Assembly (NCBI GenBank): GCA_028875725.1 | Contig: JAPPCR010000006.1 | Location: 1,061,786 to 1,125,785, forward strand | Source: Acidobacteriota bacterium | GTDB lineage: Bacteria; Acidobacteriota; Thermoanaerobaculia; Multivoradales; Multivoraceae | Direction of reading: 5' to 3' | Length of the DNA stretch: 64,000 bases | Part shown: one piece after another, positions 16,842 through 25,910 of the stretch | How the letters are laid out: each line of letters opens with the position of its first letter | Position numbering within the stretch: the stretch's first letter is position 1 | The notes under the pieces: model-generated | What the model was told of the DNA's origin: nothing | Database searches by the model: none | The model's input: the letters and a program-made list of their open reading frames with translations, nothing else | Program-made: the position numbers and the translations under genes

Positions 16842-18344
16842 ATGCGAGCGTTGATCATGGCCGGCGGCGGCATGAAGGTGGGCTTCCAGGCTGGCGTCCT
16901 GCAGGTCTGGCTGGACGAGGCGGACATCGCCTTCGACCACGCGGACGGCGCCAGCGGCGGGTGCTTCAATCTCGCCATGTACTGCGAGGGGCGCAGCGGA
17001 ACCGAGATCGCGGACGCCTGGCGCGACATCGAACCTCTCGGTTCGGTCGACGTAGACATGGGCGACTTGCTGACCGGTCAGGCGCTGATGAGCATGGACG
17101 GGTTCCGCGACAACGTGCTGCGCGAGGGGTGGAGCCTGGACTGGGACGCGATTCGCGGATCGTCCCGACTGGGCACGTTCAATCTCTGCAACTTCAGCCG
17201 CCAACGTCTTGAGGTCGTCGAGCAGTCGGAGATGGACGAGGACCGGCTTGTGTCGGCTGTCTCGCTACCGATGTGGTTCCCACCCGTGGAGATCGACGGC
17301 GACGACTACATCGACGCCGTGTACCTGACCGACGGCAACCTGGAAGAGGCGATTCGCCGCGGGGCGGACGAGATCTGGGCGATCTGGACCGTGAGCCGGG
17401 CCGCCAGGTGGCGCAGGGGATTCGTGAACCAGTACTTCCAGATCGTCGAGATAGCCGCCAACGGCAGGTTCTTCGACACCTGGAACCGCATCACGGAGAA
17501 CAACCAGGCCATTGCCGAGGGCGACGAGGGCGAGTTCGGCCGGCACATCGAGCAGAAGCTCTTGCAGGCGGAAGTGCCGGTCCATTACCTGCTCAACGTC
17601 TCGGCCGACCGCATGGCGGAGTCGGTCAACGCCGGCGTCCTGACGGCCCGGGAGTGGTGCCGGGAACACGGCGTGCCTCTTCGCGACGGTGCGCCCGTCG
17701 TCGCGCCGACGCCGGTGGAGGAACGAAGTGGCATTTCGTTCACCGAGACGATGAAGGGCCATCTTGCCCGGGTAGAGACGGACCCGGTTCTAGGCGAGCA
17801 GTCGCAACGCCGGGAGGCGGCGAGTTTCGAACTGACGATCACAGTGGACGACATCGACGTGTTCGTCCGGCACCCGGACCATGGCGCCCGGGCCACTGGG
17901 TGGGTGGAGGTCCCCTCCCTGGGCGGTCGGCGCCCCGTGGAACACGGGACGTTCCAGCTCTTCGTGGACGATGCCGACCCGGAGGCCAAGCGGATGCTCT
18001 ACCGGCTGTGGTTCCTCGATGCACTCGGCGCCGAGTTCACGCTCCTGGGGGAGAAGATCGTCCGGGACGATCCTGGTTTCGATCTCTGGGACGACACCAC
18101 GACGCTCTACGTGAGGATCGTGGAAGGTCAGGTCGATGGGAGCGGCGAGGCCGAAGGCCATATGTGGGGCGCGGGCGTGCTGCACATCCGCACGGTCGAC
18201 TTTCTCAGGCAGTTGTCGACCATGCGCGCCACCGGTCCTGATCTGAAGGCGCAGACCAGCGCCATGGTCAGGTTTGGAAGACTGTTCCTCGGGAAGCTCT
18301 GGGACAGCTACGGCAGCCGCATCCTGCCGTTCGGCCCGGCGTAG
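16842..18344 (+). CDS. Patatin-like phospholipase fused to a GMC-oxidase-associated C-terminal domain
   Basis: A 500-residue protein. Residues 1 to about 280 are a patatin lipase: the oxyanion motif G-G-G-M-K-V-G at 8-14, the nucleophile Ser38 in G-A-S-G-G (36-40) and the probable dyad Asp164 in L-T-D-G-N-L. From about residue 285 (S-F-T-E-T-M-K-G) to the end is a second, beta-rich domain: F-E-L-T-I-T-V-D-D-I, H-G-T-F-Q-L-F-V, D-L-W-D-D-T-T-T-L-Y-V, F-G-R-L-F-L-G-K-L-W-D. I recognise this as the tail of long GMC oxidase/esterase proteins. TGAGGAG before ATG 16842 overlaps the stop of the GMC gene region, so the two are co-transcribed. It likely deacylates a lipid or sterol ester handled by the oxidase. 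Confidence 0.8.
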   Translation: MRALIMAGGGMKVGFQAGVLQVWLDEADIAFDHADGASGGCFNLAMYCEGRSGTEIADAWRDIEPLGSVDVDMGDLLTGQALMSMDGFRDNVLREGWSLDWDAIRGSSRLGTFNLCNFSRQRLEVVEQSEMDEDRLVSAVSLPMWFPPVEIDGDDYIDAVYLTDGNLEEAIRRGADEIWAIWTVSRAARWRRGFVNQYFQIVEIAANGRFFDTWNRITENNQAIAEGDEGEFGRHIEQKLLQAEVPVHYLLNVSADRMAESVNAGVLTAREWCREHGVPLRDGAPVVAPTPVEERSGISFTETMKGHLARVETDPVLGEQSQRREAASFELTITVDDIDVFVRHPDHGARATGWVEVPSLGGRRPVEHGTFQLFVDDADPEAKRMLYRLWFLDALGAEFTLLGEKIVRDDPGFDLWDDTTTLYVRIVEGQVDGSGEAEGHMWGAGVLHIRTVDFLRQLSTMRATGPDLKAQTSAMVRFGRLFLGKLWDSYGSRILPFGPA

Positions 18345-18387
18345 CGGCGGTTCCCGGAGCAAGCGTGGAACGCTCGGAGACTCCGGC

Positions 18388-19329
18388 GTGAGCAAAGCCC
18401 GTATCGCAACGCTCTGGCTGCCCTTGGTCGGTCTCTTCCCGTCCTTCCTGGCACTCGCCGTGATCGAGAGCCATGTCCACCCCCGAATGGTCGAGTACTG
18501 GGTAGGAGACCTGGTCCGGGACCTCGGCTCGAACGCCCGGTTCGCGCAGGGACTCTTCGTGACTTCCACCGTGGTGGCCTGCTACATCGCCGTTTGCTGC
18601 GCGCTCCTTGCGTACTTCTGCCTCGGCATTGCGCGCAGTTCCCTGCCGCGGGCCAGGAAGAAGGAACTGGCCTGGACGGCGGTCGTACTCTGGATCGGTT
18701 TCCACGGCCTGCTCTACGGCCTGACATTTCTCGACCTGCAACTCTTCGACATCGCCTACGGGGCGCTCGTGCAGGTCTATGGGGCAGCGGGATCTCCCGT
18801 CACGGAATCCATGACGGGGCCGATGGTGATTCCGTTCCTGTCCCGCCATCTCCTGTCGGTCCTTATCCCAACGGCGATGGCGGTTGCGGCGGTGTGCGCC
18901 GGGTCATGCCATGCGGTCGCCGTCGTGGAATCAGCGGGGCCAGACGAGGGCGACGCGGCCAAGGCGACGACCAGCCTCCTTCACAGCCTGATGGCCATGA
19001 GCGGCCTTCTCGTCGCCAGTTCGGTGCTCATCACGGTGTACTTCCACTTGCCCGCCACGCTGTACGCGTCCAGCGAAGCCGCCTCCGCGTATCGGGATTT
19101 CGCCGGCGCGCTCAGTGCCTTCTGGGGCGCAATCCTCACCTTGACGCTCGTGGCCGTCTACGTTCCGCCCGCGGTCGGTCTGCGATCGCTTGCCGGCGTC
19201 CCGCTCTCACAACTGCTGAACACAGGGCTGGACCGCACATCGGTGTTCCTCGGTTCGCTGAAGAAGTCCGAAGCGGTTGTCGCGGCGCTCGCCCCCTTCC
19301 TGGCATCGCTCGTGGCGAACATTCTCTGA
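18388..19329 (+). CDS. Polytopic membrane protein of unknown function
   Basis: A 313-residue protein with about six or seven hydrophobic segments (W-L-P-L-V-G-L-F-P-S-F-L-A-L; V-V-A-C-Y-I-A-V-C-C-A-L-L; W-T-A-V-V-L-W-I-G-F-H-G-L-L; L-I-P-T-A-M-A-V-A-A-V-C-A-G; L-L-V-A-S-S-V-L-I-T-V; I-L-T-L-T-L-V-A-V-Y-V). GTG 18388 is used because the protein becomes membrane-like at once, whereas the longer frame would add an arginine/serine-rich lead overlapping the patatin gene. It follows the patatin gene by 43 nt. I do not recognise a family. Context suggests a partner of the GMC/patatin pair. Confidence 0.65.
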   Translation: MSKARIATLWLPLVGLFPSFLALAVIESHVHPRMVEYWVGDLVRDLGSNARFAQGLFVTSTVVACYIAVCCALLAYFCLGIARSSLPRARKKELAWTAVVLWIGFHGLLYGLTFLDLQLFDIAYGALVQVYGAAGSPVTESMTGPMVIPFLSRHLLSVLIPTAMAVAAVCAGSCHAVAVVESAGPDEGDAAKATTSLLHSLMAMSGLLVASSVLITVYFHLPATLYASSEAASAYRDFAGALSAFWGAILTLTLVAVYVPPAVGLRSLAGVPLSQLLNTGLDRTSVFLGSLKKSEAVVAALAPFLASLVANIL

Positions 19330-19391
19330 CGTGGAGGAGGATCGTTGCCGCGGCAGTTTCCGCCGAGCGCCGGTCGGTAGAATCGCCCCCG

Positions 19392-19454
19392 ATGGCCGAG
19401 CCCGCCCATGCAGCGCGAATGACGGCGCTTGAGGAACCGCGCGACCGCGGGTAG
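19392..19454 (+). CDS. Possible 20-residue upstream ORF
   Basis: A short frame, M-A-E-P-A-H-A-A-R-M..., ends 14 nt before the ATG of the PQQ gene. A TAGAAT hexamer (19378-19383) ends 8 nt before its ATG, the same spacing as other putative leaderless genes here. It may be a translated leader peptide or chance. Nothing else supports it. Confidence 0.25.
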   Translation: MAEPAHAARMTALEEPRDRG

Positions 19455-19468
19455 CCGGAGGCACTCGG

Positions 19469-21517
19469 ATGCAGGTCGCAGGACGTTTCGTCCTCGGGGT
19501 TCAGGTCGCGGTTTCGGTCGCCTTCCTGGCGACCCTGTCGTCGCCGGGAACCGCGCAGGATGAGAGCGGAATGGTCGAGTGGCCCGCGTTCGGCAACGGC
19601 CCCGACAACACGAAGTACTCGTTGCTCGATCAGATCGACCGGTCGAACTTCCACGACCTCCAGGTGGTTTGGGAATGGGAGTCCCCGTCGACCGCCGTCG
19701 CCGAAGCGAACCGGGCGGTCAGGACGGGCCAGTTCAAACCGGTCCCGATCATGCTGGACGGCGTGCTCTACGTCGCCACGGAGGTCTCCCAGGCCGCGGC
19801 CATCGACGCGGCCAGCGGCGAGACGCTCTGTTCCTACGATCCCGAGTCCTGGCGCGCCGGCCGGCCGGCGAACATCGGCTTCCAGCATCGCGGCGTGGCC
19901 GCGTGGCGCGGTCCGGTCGAACAGGATGGCCGCAGTCGTGACGAGATCAGGGTCTTCCTGCCCACGCATGACCGGCGGCTGATCGCGCTCGACGGTGTAA
20001 CCGGGGAGCCCGTCGGCAGCTTCGGGGCGAGCGGTCAGGTCGACCTGCTGGCGGAGCGGGGCATGGTGGACTTCGGACGCCGGGTCAACCCGCGCGCCAT
20101 CACCCACAGTTCGCCCCCGGCCGTGGTTGGCGACACGGTCGTCGTCGGCTCGGTGGTCAGCGACGGACCCTTGCGCCAGGCCGCGCCGCCGGGTCACGTC
20201 CGCGGCTACGACGTGCGCACCGGCGAGCTGAAGTGGATTTTCCACACCATCCCGCAGGAGGGCGAGGTCGGAGTCGACACCTGGGAGAACGGCTCCTGGA
20301 AGTACAGCGGCAACACCAACGTCTGGAACATGATCACGGTGGACGAAGAGCTGGGCTACGTCTACCTGCCGGTGTCGACGCCGACCAACGACTTCTACGG
20401 GGGCCACCGGCTGGGCGACAACCTGTTCGCCGAGAGCATCGTTTGCCTGGACGCAGACACCGGCGAGCGGGTGTGGCACTTCCAGGCCGTCCACCACGGG
20501 CTCTGGGACTACGACTTTCCGACGCCGCCGCAGCTCGTGGACATCACGGTGGACGGCCGCGAGATCAAGGCTCTCGCGCAAGTCTCCAAGCAGGCGTTCA
20601 CCTACGTGTTCGACCGGGTGACCGGGGAAGAAGTGTGGCCGATCGAGGAACGGCCGGTGCCGGAGTCCGACGTCCCGGGCGAACGCGCGTCGCCGACCCA
20701 GCCGTTTCCGACGAAGCCGCCGCCATTCGACCGCCAGGGGGTCAGCGAGGATGACCTGATCGATCTGACGCCGGAGCTGTTGGCCGAGGCGAAGAAGATC
20801 GCGTCCGGCTTCCGCATGGGGCCGCTCTTCACGCCGCCGAGCACGGGTAGCGGCGTTCTCATGCTGCCGAGCGCCGGCGGCGGGGCGAACTGGCCGGGGG
20901 CGGCGGTCGATCCGGAAACCGGTGTGCTCTACGTGCCGTCGTCGACGTCGATCAGCGTCCATCCACTGAGCAAGCCCGATCCCGCGCGCTCGAACCTGAA
21001 CTACGTCGGCTCCTTCTTCGCCCCCACCGGTAGCCCGGGAGGATTGCCGCTGGTCAAGCCGCCCTGGGGCAGGGTGACCGCGATCGATCTGAACACCGGC
21101 GAGCACATTTGGATGACGCCGAACGGCCACGGCCCGAAGGAGCACCCGGCTCTCGCCGGCCTCGACCTGCCGTTGCTCGGCGGAGGCAGCGGAGCGCCCC
21201 TGCTCACGAAGTCGCTGCTCTTCGTCACCCAGCGGCGGGGACGGGGCGAGGACAACTCGCCACGCCTCAACGTCTTCGACAAGGGGACGGGGGAGCTGCT
21301 GGGCCATGTACCGCTGCCGGATACGCCGCACGCGAACCCCATCACCTACATGGTGGAGGGCAGGCAGTACATCGTCGTCGCGGTGGGAGGCGGTTCGTTC
21401 TTCGCCGATCTCGGCGAAATCGCGGAGGATCCCGGCCTGAACTTCAGCGAGGAGCAGATCGCGGCACTGGCGGCCCGGAAGACGACGCCGAAGCTGGTCG
21501 CGCTGGCCCTGCCGTGA
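19469..21517 (+). CDS. Secreted PQQ-dependent membrane-type dehydrogenase (propeller protein)
   Basis: A 682-residue quinoprotein of the glucose-dehydrogenase-like propeller group. A signal peptide ends near S-S-P-G-T-A-Q (about residue 30). The propeller opens W-P-A-F-G-N-G-P-D-N-T-K-Y-S with D-Q-I-D-R-S-N next, standard for these enzymes. Blade motifs include A-I-D-A-A-S-G-E-T, L-D-A-D-T-G-E-R-V-W and D-L-N-T-G-E-H-I-W-M; L-W-D-Y-D-F-P-T-P-P is another family hallmark. There are no N-terminal membrane helices and no cytochrome domain. GGAGG is 7-8 nt before the ATG. The two amidohydrolase genes follow after 16 nt. The product probably oxidises a sugar or alcohol in the periplasm; the substrate is unknown. 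Confidence 0.87.
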   Translation: MQVAGRFVLGVQVAVSVAFLATLSSPGTAQDESGMVEWPAFGNGPDNTKYSLLDQIDRSNFHDLQVVWEWESPSTAVAEANRAVRTGQFKPVPIMLDGVLYVATEVSQAAAIDAASGETLCSYDPESWRAGRPANIGFQHRGVAAWRGPVEQDGRSRDEIRVFLPTHDRRLIALDGVTGEPVGSFGASGQVDLLAERGMVDFGRRVNPRAITHSSPPAVVGDTVVVGSVVSDGPLRQAAPPGHVRGYDVRTGELKWIFHTIPQEGEVGVDTWENGSWKYSGNTNVWNMITVDEELGYVYLPVSTPTNDFYGGHRLGDNLFAESIVCLDADTGERVWHFQAVHHGLWDYDFPTPPQLVDITVDGREIKALAQVSKQAFTYVFDRVTGEEVWPIEERPVPESDVPGERASPTQPFPTKPPPFDRQGVSEDDLIDLTPELLAEAKKIASGFRMGPLFTPPSTGSGVLMLPSAGGGANWPGAAVDPETGVLYVPSSTSISVHPLSKPDPARSNLNYVGSFFAPTGSPGGLPLVKPPWGRVTAIDLNTGEHIWMTPNGHGPKEHPALAGLDLPLLGGGSGAPLLTKSLLFVTQRRGRGEDNSPRLNVFDKGTGELLGHVPLPDTPHANPITYMVEGRQYIVVAVGGGSFFADLGEIAEDPGLNFSEEQIAALAARKTTPKLVALALP

Positions 21518-21533
21518 CCTTTCCCTCGTAGCA

Positions 21534-22550
21534 ATGATCGACGCCGACGTTCACATTCCCAATCCGCGCCTTCGGGACCTGTACCCCCTGCTGCCGGAGC
21601 ACTGGGTCGAGCACTTCAACAACACGGTGGACAAGGGGGCCTCCCAGGAGTACTACCCGCCGCGCTCGCCCGTCGCCGGCAGTCGCGGCGGCCTGGCGGA
21701 ACTCCGGGAGGCCGTCTTCGAGCAGGGCGGCGCCGAGTTGGCGATCTCGAGTTGTCTCTACGCGGTCGACAGCATCCACAATCCGGACGTCGCCGCGGCG
21801 CTCGCGACCGCCACGAACGACTGGCAGTCCCGGGAGTGGCTGGAGCAGGAACCGCGGCTCCGCGGTTCGGTGGTGGCGCCGATCCAGTTGCCGGCCGCCG
21901 CGGCCGAGGAGATCGAGCGCTGCGCCGACCGGCCCGGGTTCGTGCAGGTCCTGATACCCGTGCGCACCGAGCACCCGCTCGGAAGCCGCCTCTACCACCC
22001 GCTATGGAAGATGATCGAGCAGAGCGGCCTGGCGGCGGCGATCCACTTCGGCGGCGCCCCCGTCATGCCGCCGACGCCCACCGGCTGGCCGTCCTTCTTC
22101 CTGGAGGAGTACACGGCGATGGCGCAGGTCTTCGCGACCCAGCTCACGAGCATGATCGTCGAAGGAGTGTTCGACGCGTGTCCGGATCTTCGGGTCGTCT
22201 TCCTGGAGTCCGGCTTCACCTGGATTCCGTCCCATCTCTGGCGGATGGACAAGGAGTGGCGGAATCTGCGGCGGCTGGTGCCCTGGGTGCGCCGCCCGCC
22301 CTCCGAGTACTTCCGCGAGCATGTCCGGGTCGGCATCCAGCCGCTCGATTCGCCGCCCGACCCGGCGCACCTGGGCGAGGTCGTCGCCCAGCTCGGCTCG
22401 GACGACCTGCTGCTCTACGCCAGCGACTATCCCCATGTCCACGCCTGCGACGCAGGCGATCTGCTGTCGCAGGTGCTGCCGGAGTCGCTAGGGCGTAAGA
22501 TCAGGTCGGAGAACGCGCGCAGCTTCTACCGTCTCCCGGAAGGAGGGTAG
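21534..22550 (+). CDS. Amidohydrolase (ACMSD-like decarboxylase/hydrolase family)
   Basis: A 338-residue TIM-barrel metalloenzyme of the amidohydrolase_2 group. The N-terminal metal motif is D-A-D-V-H-I-P, the central metal His lies in A-A-I-H-F-G-G, and the conserved late Asp is in Y-A-S-D-Y-P-H. Members decarboxylate or hydrolyse aromatic and heterocyclic acids. It begins 16 nt after the PQQ gene and ends 2 nt before a paralogue, so the two are co-transcribed and may form a heteromer or act in sequence. There is no signal peptide, so it is cytoplasmic. The exact reaction cannot be deduced. Confidence 0.85.
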   Translation: MIDADVHIPNPRLRDLYPLLPEHWVEHFNNTVDKGASQEYYPPRSPVAGSRGGLAELREAVFEQGGAELAISSCLYAVDSIHNPDVAAALATATNDWQSREWLEQEPRLRGSVVAPIQLPAAAAEEIERCADRPGFVQVLIPVRTEHPLGSRLYHPLWKMIEQSGLAAAIHFGGAPVMPPTPTGWPSFFLEEYTAMAQVFATQLTSMIVEGVFDACPDLRVVFLESGFTWIPSHLWRMDKEWRNLRRLVPWVRRPPSEYFREHVRVGIQPLDSPPDPAHLGEVVAQLGSDDLLLYASDYPHVHACDAGDLLSQVLPESLGRKIRSENARSFYRLPEGG

Positions 22551-22552
22551 CC

Positions 22553-23662
22553 ATGACCGTCACCCTGATCGAGCCGTTCACGGAGGCCTCGGCGCTTCCC
22601 ACTGCGGTGGCGCCGAAGCGCCCGCCGATCATCGACTGCGACTTCCACAACGAGCTCGACTCGATCAAGGATCTCTACCCGTACCTGTCGAAGCGCTGGC
22701 GCAACCACCTCGAGACGTTCGGCATCCGCCATCCGAACAGCGGCTACTACCCGCGCTTCATGGATCACCGCGAGGAGGCGCGGCCGCCGTCCGGGCGCAC
22801 GCCCGGTTCGGAAGTCGGCTTCGCGCGGGAGGACTTCCTCGACCCCTACAACGTCGAGTACGCGATCCTGAACCCGCTGTCTCCGGTGAGTTCGGCGCTC
22901 GACCTGGAACTCGGCGCGGCGCTTGCGCGGGCCGCGAACGACTGGCAGATCGCGGAGTGGCTCGATCCCGAGCCGCGGCTGCGGGCCTCGGTCGTCGTCA
23001 CTCCGCAGGACCCCGTCGCCGCGGCGTCGGAGATCCGGCGCTGCGGCGCCGACGGGCGCTTCGCCCAGGTGCTGTTCATGGGCCGCTTGCAGGAACCGAT
23101 GGGCCGCCGCAGGTTCTGGCCGATCTACGAAGCCTGCGTCGAGACGGGCATGCACGTCGCCTCGCACGCTTTCGGCGCCTACGGCCACCCGATCACCGGC
23201 GCCGGCCACGCCTCGTACTACATCGAGGACCACACGAGCCCGCCCCAGGCGGTGCAGGCGAACATCACGAGCATGGTCGTCGAGGGCGTGTTCGACCGCT
23301 TCCCGAGCCTGCGGATGATCTCGGTCGAGAACGGCTTCGCCTGGCTGCCGCCACTGATCTGGCGCCTCGACTCCGCCTGGAGCCTTCTGCGCGAGGAAGC
23401 TCCGCACCTTGAGCGCCTGCCCTCGGAAGTCATCTCCGAGCACGTCTACGTGACCACACAGCCGATCGAAGAGCCGCCGCGGCGCCGCGACTTCCTGAAC
23501 CTGATCGAGCACTTCGGCGAGCTGGCGAGCCACATCCTGATCGCCAGCGACTACCCGCACTGGGACGGGGACAACCCCGACGTCGTGCTGCCGTCGGGGC
23601 TCGACGAGGAACTCGTGAAGGGCATTCAGTGCGAGAACGCCCGGGCGCTGTACGGGCTCTAG
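22553..23662 (+). CDS. Amidohydrolase (ACMSD-like), paralogue of the preceding gene
   Basis: A 369-residue TIM-barrel amidohydrolase_2 protein. The N-terminal motif is I-I-D-C-D-F-H-N-E-L-D-S-I, followed by D-L-Y-P-Y-L, as in large families of uncharacterised amidohydrolases linked to aromatic degradation. A-S-H-A-F-G-A supplies the mid-barrel His and I-A-S-D-Y-P-H-W-D the late Asp. It shares with its neighbour the block A-A-N-D-W-Q followed by E-W-L and the E-P-R-L-R pair, showing common descent. GGAGG precedes the ATG. A Rieske protein gene follows by 40 nt. Confidence 0.86.
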   Translation: MTVTLIEPFTEASALPTAVAPKRPPIIDCDFHNELDSIKDLYPYLSKRWRNHLETFGIRHPNSGYYPRFMDHREEARPPSGRTPGSEVGFAREDFLDPYNVEYAILNPLSPVSSALDLELGAALARAANDWQIAEWLDPEPRLRASVVVTPQDPVAAASEIRRCGADGRFAQVLFMGRLQEPMGRRRFWPIYEACVETGMHVASHAFGAYGHPITGAGHASYYIEDHTSPPQAVQANITSMVVEGVFDRFPSLRMISVENGFAWLPPLIWRLDSAWSLLREEAPHLERLPSEVISEHVYVTTQPIEEPPRRRDFLNLIEHFGELASHILIASDYPHWDGDNPDVVLPSGLDEELVKGIQCENARALYGL

Positions 23663-23702
23663 GGCGTTCGCGGCGGGTGGTGTCGGCGCCGGCGGCCCGC
23701 GG

Positions 23703-24182
23703 ATGAAGTACGTCGTCGCCGAGGCGTCCGAGATCGAATCGGGCGACCGCAAGATCGTGACCGTCGCCGGCCGGTCGATCGGCGTCTTCAACCTGGACGG
23801 CGAGTTCTTCGCGCTCCGTAATCGCTGCCCGCACCAGGGCGGGAAGCTCTGCGAGGGCAAGCTCTGGGGTGTGATCCGTTCCGACCTTCCCGGCGATTTC
23901 GAGTACCGCCCGAGCCGCGAGATCCTCTGTTGCCCCTGGCACGGCTGGGAGTTCCACGTCCGCACCGGCCAGTCCTGGTGCGCGCCCGAGCGGCTGAGAG
24001 TGCGCCGCTACGAGGTCGAGACCGTCGCCGGCGAGGAGATCGCCGAGGCTGCCGATACCGAGGCGGCGCAGCCCGACGATCCCGACGCCCCGGCCCCAGG
24101 GATGGTCAAGGGTCCGTACACCGCCGAGACCTACGCGGTCACACGCGAGGGCGAGTACCTGGTGGTCGACATCCCCGGGTAG
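23703..24182 (+). CDS. Rieske [2Fe-2S] ferredoxin-like protein
   Basis: A 159-residue protein with a Rieske cluster motif: Cys42-Pro-His44 and Cys77-Pro-Trp-His80 (the latter in C-C-P-W-H-G-W-E-F). The 32-residue gap between the two ligand pairs is longer than in minimal ferredoxins. The N-terminus K-Y-V-V-A-E-A-S-E-I is typical of soluble Rieske components. It has no catalytic iron domain, so it serves as an electron carrier or regulatory subunit. Together with the two amidohydrolases it suggests a small catabolic operon; the partner oxygenase is not in this operon. Confidence 0.88.
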   Translation: MKYVVAEASEIESGDRKIVTVAGRSIGVFNLDGEFFALRNRCPHQGGKLCEGKLWGVIRSDLPGDFEYRPSREILCCPWHGWEFHVRTGQSWCAPERLRVRRYEVETVAGEEIAEAADTEAAQPDDPDAPAPGMVKGPYTAETYAVTREGEYLVVDIPG

Positions 24183-24216
24183 TGACCGCACAGCGAACTC
24201 GTCGCCCACTGGGTGC

Positions 24217-24410
24217 GCCGGCGTCCCCGCCGGCCGCCGCCGCAGGCGGCCCGAGAGACGCGCCGGCCGTCAGGCCGGCTCAGCTTGGGCGGCCTGCGCT
24301 TCAGTCCGCAGGAGATTCCGAGTCCACCGATGCGCCCGATACGCACCGAAGACCCTTCCGGCTGATAAGGACAAGTCCCAGCGGGTGAAACGGCTGGCGT
24401 CTTCGCCAGC
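24217..24410. terminator. Four hairpins between convergent genes
   Basis: The 247-nt gap between the Rieske gene and the convergent propeller gene holds four stable hairpins: GCCGGCG/CGCCGGC (24217-24234, loop TCCC), GCCGCC/GGCGGC (24236-24250), GCCGGCC/GGCCGGC (24262-24279, loop GTCA) and GCTGGCG/CGCCAGC (24393-24410, loop TCTT). None has a long U-tract. They most likely stop or stabilise both converging transcripts. No gene is visible in the gap. Confidence 0.55.
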
Positions 24411-24429
24411 GGGCGGTCTTGCGACGCCG

Positions 24430-25863
24430 CTACGTCTGCGGCCGAATGTCGAACGCCACGGCTTCGCGGTCGTTGCGCACCAGCAGGATTCCCTCGGCGA
24501 TCGCCGGGTTGTTCCAGGTGCGTCCGGAGACGGCGGGCAGCGCGGCAACCTCCTGGTGGCTTTCCGGCGTGGCGCGCACCAGGACGAGCTGACCCCGTTC
24601 CGTGGTGATCAGCAGGTGGCCTGAGGCGAGCAGAAGCTGGCCGTGGCCGTAGCGGCCGCCCTTCCACATGCGGTCGCCAGTTTCGGCGTCGACGCAGGCG
24701 AGGATGCCGTTGTCCAGCCCGTAGACGTAGCCGTCGTGGAAGACGGAGGTCGAGAAGGTGTTCTTCATCCGGTTGTTGAACCAGATCTCCTTCACCGACG
24801 CGGTGTTCGCTTCGAGGTCGGCGTCGACTTCGAGCACCGCGGCGCCGTGGCCGTAGCCGGACGACACGAAGATGCGGTTCGGCGCCACCTGGACGGGCTG
24901 CGCGGCGTTGATGCCGTTCATCGTTGCCCAGGGCCGGCTCCAGTACGTCCCGCTGCCGTCCGTGGCGAGCGCGACCACCTGATCGGCGCCGATCAGGACG
25001 ATCTGGGAAAGGCCGTCCAGGGTGAAGACCGCGGGCGCGGTGTAGGCGCCTGCGGCGTCGAGCGCCCGCCAGCGAATCGCTCCGGTGTCGAGCTCGTAGG
25101 CGATCACGGCCCCGTTGGGACCGCCGGGCGCGGTGAGGACCGCTCCGTCCAGAATCGCCGGGGAGGCCGCCATTCCCCAGGTCAGGTTCGCCGCGCCTGA
25201 GTCCTCGAGAACGTTCGTGCGCCAGATCGAAGCTCCGGTCGCGGCGTCGAACGCCTGGAGTTCGCCGGTGGCGCCGAGCGCGACCAGGGTGCCCTCATAC
25301 AGGGCCGGCGTGGCGCGTGGGCCGTCGCCGCCCATGCTCTCCTCGAAACGGGCGTCCCAACTCGCGTTCCAGCGTTCCACGCCGGTCTGCAGGTCGTAGG
25401 CGGCGACCACTTCCTGTTCCCGCCGCTGCTCGATCGTGTACGCGAGGCCGTCTCCGGCCACGAAGGATGCGTAGCCGCCGCCGACCGGGATGCGCCAGAG
25501 CTCCGGCGGGCCTTCGTTTGGCCAGTCCGTGTTGATCGGCTGGGGATAGCGGCCGTCCATGTGGAGGCCACGGTAGTAGGGCCAGGAGTCAGGCGACGGC
25601 TCTTCGGCGGCTGGCTCCGACTCGGCGGCCTGGGCGAGGCCAGGCGCTTCGGCGCGGTCCCGGTGCGTCTCGATCGCGCGGTAGTGCCGTCCCTCGTGGT
25701 GAAAGTCGAGTTGCGGCATCAAACCGCCCGAGATCTGAAGGTGCATCCCCGTCGTCAGGTTCAGTACCAGCGCCAGGCCGGCGAGCGCGGCCACGGAGAT
25801 ACCGGTCCACTTCAGGAAGGAGAGGAAGCGGCTTCGTTTCCTGGTCTTGGTCATCGCTGGCAT
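24430..25863 (-). CDS. Membrane-anchored PQQ-like beta-propeller protein
   Basis: A 477-residue protein with a basic N-terminus (M-T-K-T-R-K-R-S-R-F) and one transmembrane segment at about residues 17-38, acting as an uncleaved anchor. The rest is a periplasmic propeller with repeated A-x-D-x-x-T-G-x-x-x-W units (A-Y-D-L-Q-T-G-V-E-R-W, A-F-D-A-A-T-G-A-S-I-W, A-Y-E-L-D-T-G-A-I-R-W, C-V-D-A-E-T-G-D-R-M-W). It resembles BamB-like or outer-membrane propeller proteins more than the true dehydrogenases, lacking the longer catalytic loops. Start is ATG 25863 or the in-frame ATG 25854. The role may be scaffold or sensor. Confidence 0.8.
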   Translation of the reverse strand: MPAMTKTRKRSRFLSFLKWTGISVAALAGLALVLNLTTGMHLQISGGLMPQLDFHHEGRHYRAIETHRDRAEAPGLAQAAESEPAAEEPSPDSWPYYRGLHMDGRYPQPINTDWPNEGPPELWRIPVGGGYASFVAGDGLAYTIEQRREQEVVAAYDLQTGVERWNASWDARFEESMGGDGPRATPALYEGTLVALGATGELQAFDAATGASIWRTNVLEDSGAANLTWGMAASPAILDGAVLTAPGGPNGAVIAYELDTGAIRWRALDAAGAYTAPAVFTLDGLSQIVLIGADQVVALATDGSGTYWSRPWATMNGINAAQPVQVAPNRIFVSSGYGHGAAVLEVDADLEANTASVKEIWFNNRMKNTFSTSVFHDGYVYGLDNGILACVDAETGDRMWKGGRYGHGQLLLASGHLLITTERGQLVLVRATPESHQEVAALPAVSGRTWNNPAIAEGILLVRNDREAVAFDIRPQT

Positions 25864-25910
25864 CCTATTCCCTGGCGGTACGGAGGTCGCTGCTACTCTG
25901 CCGTCCCTCT

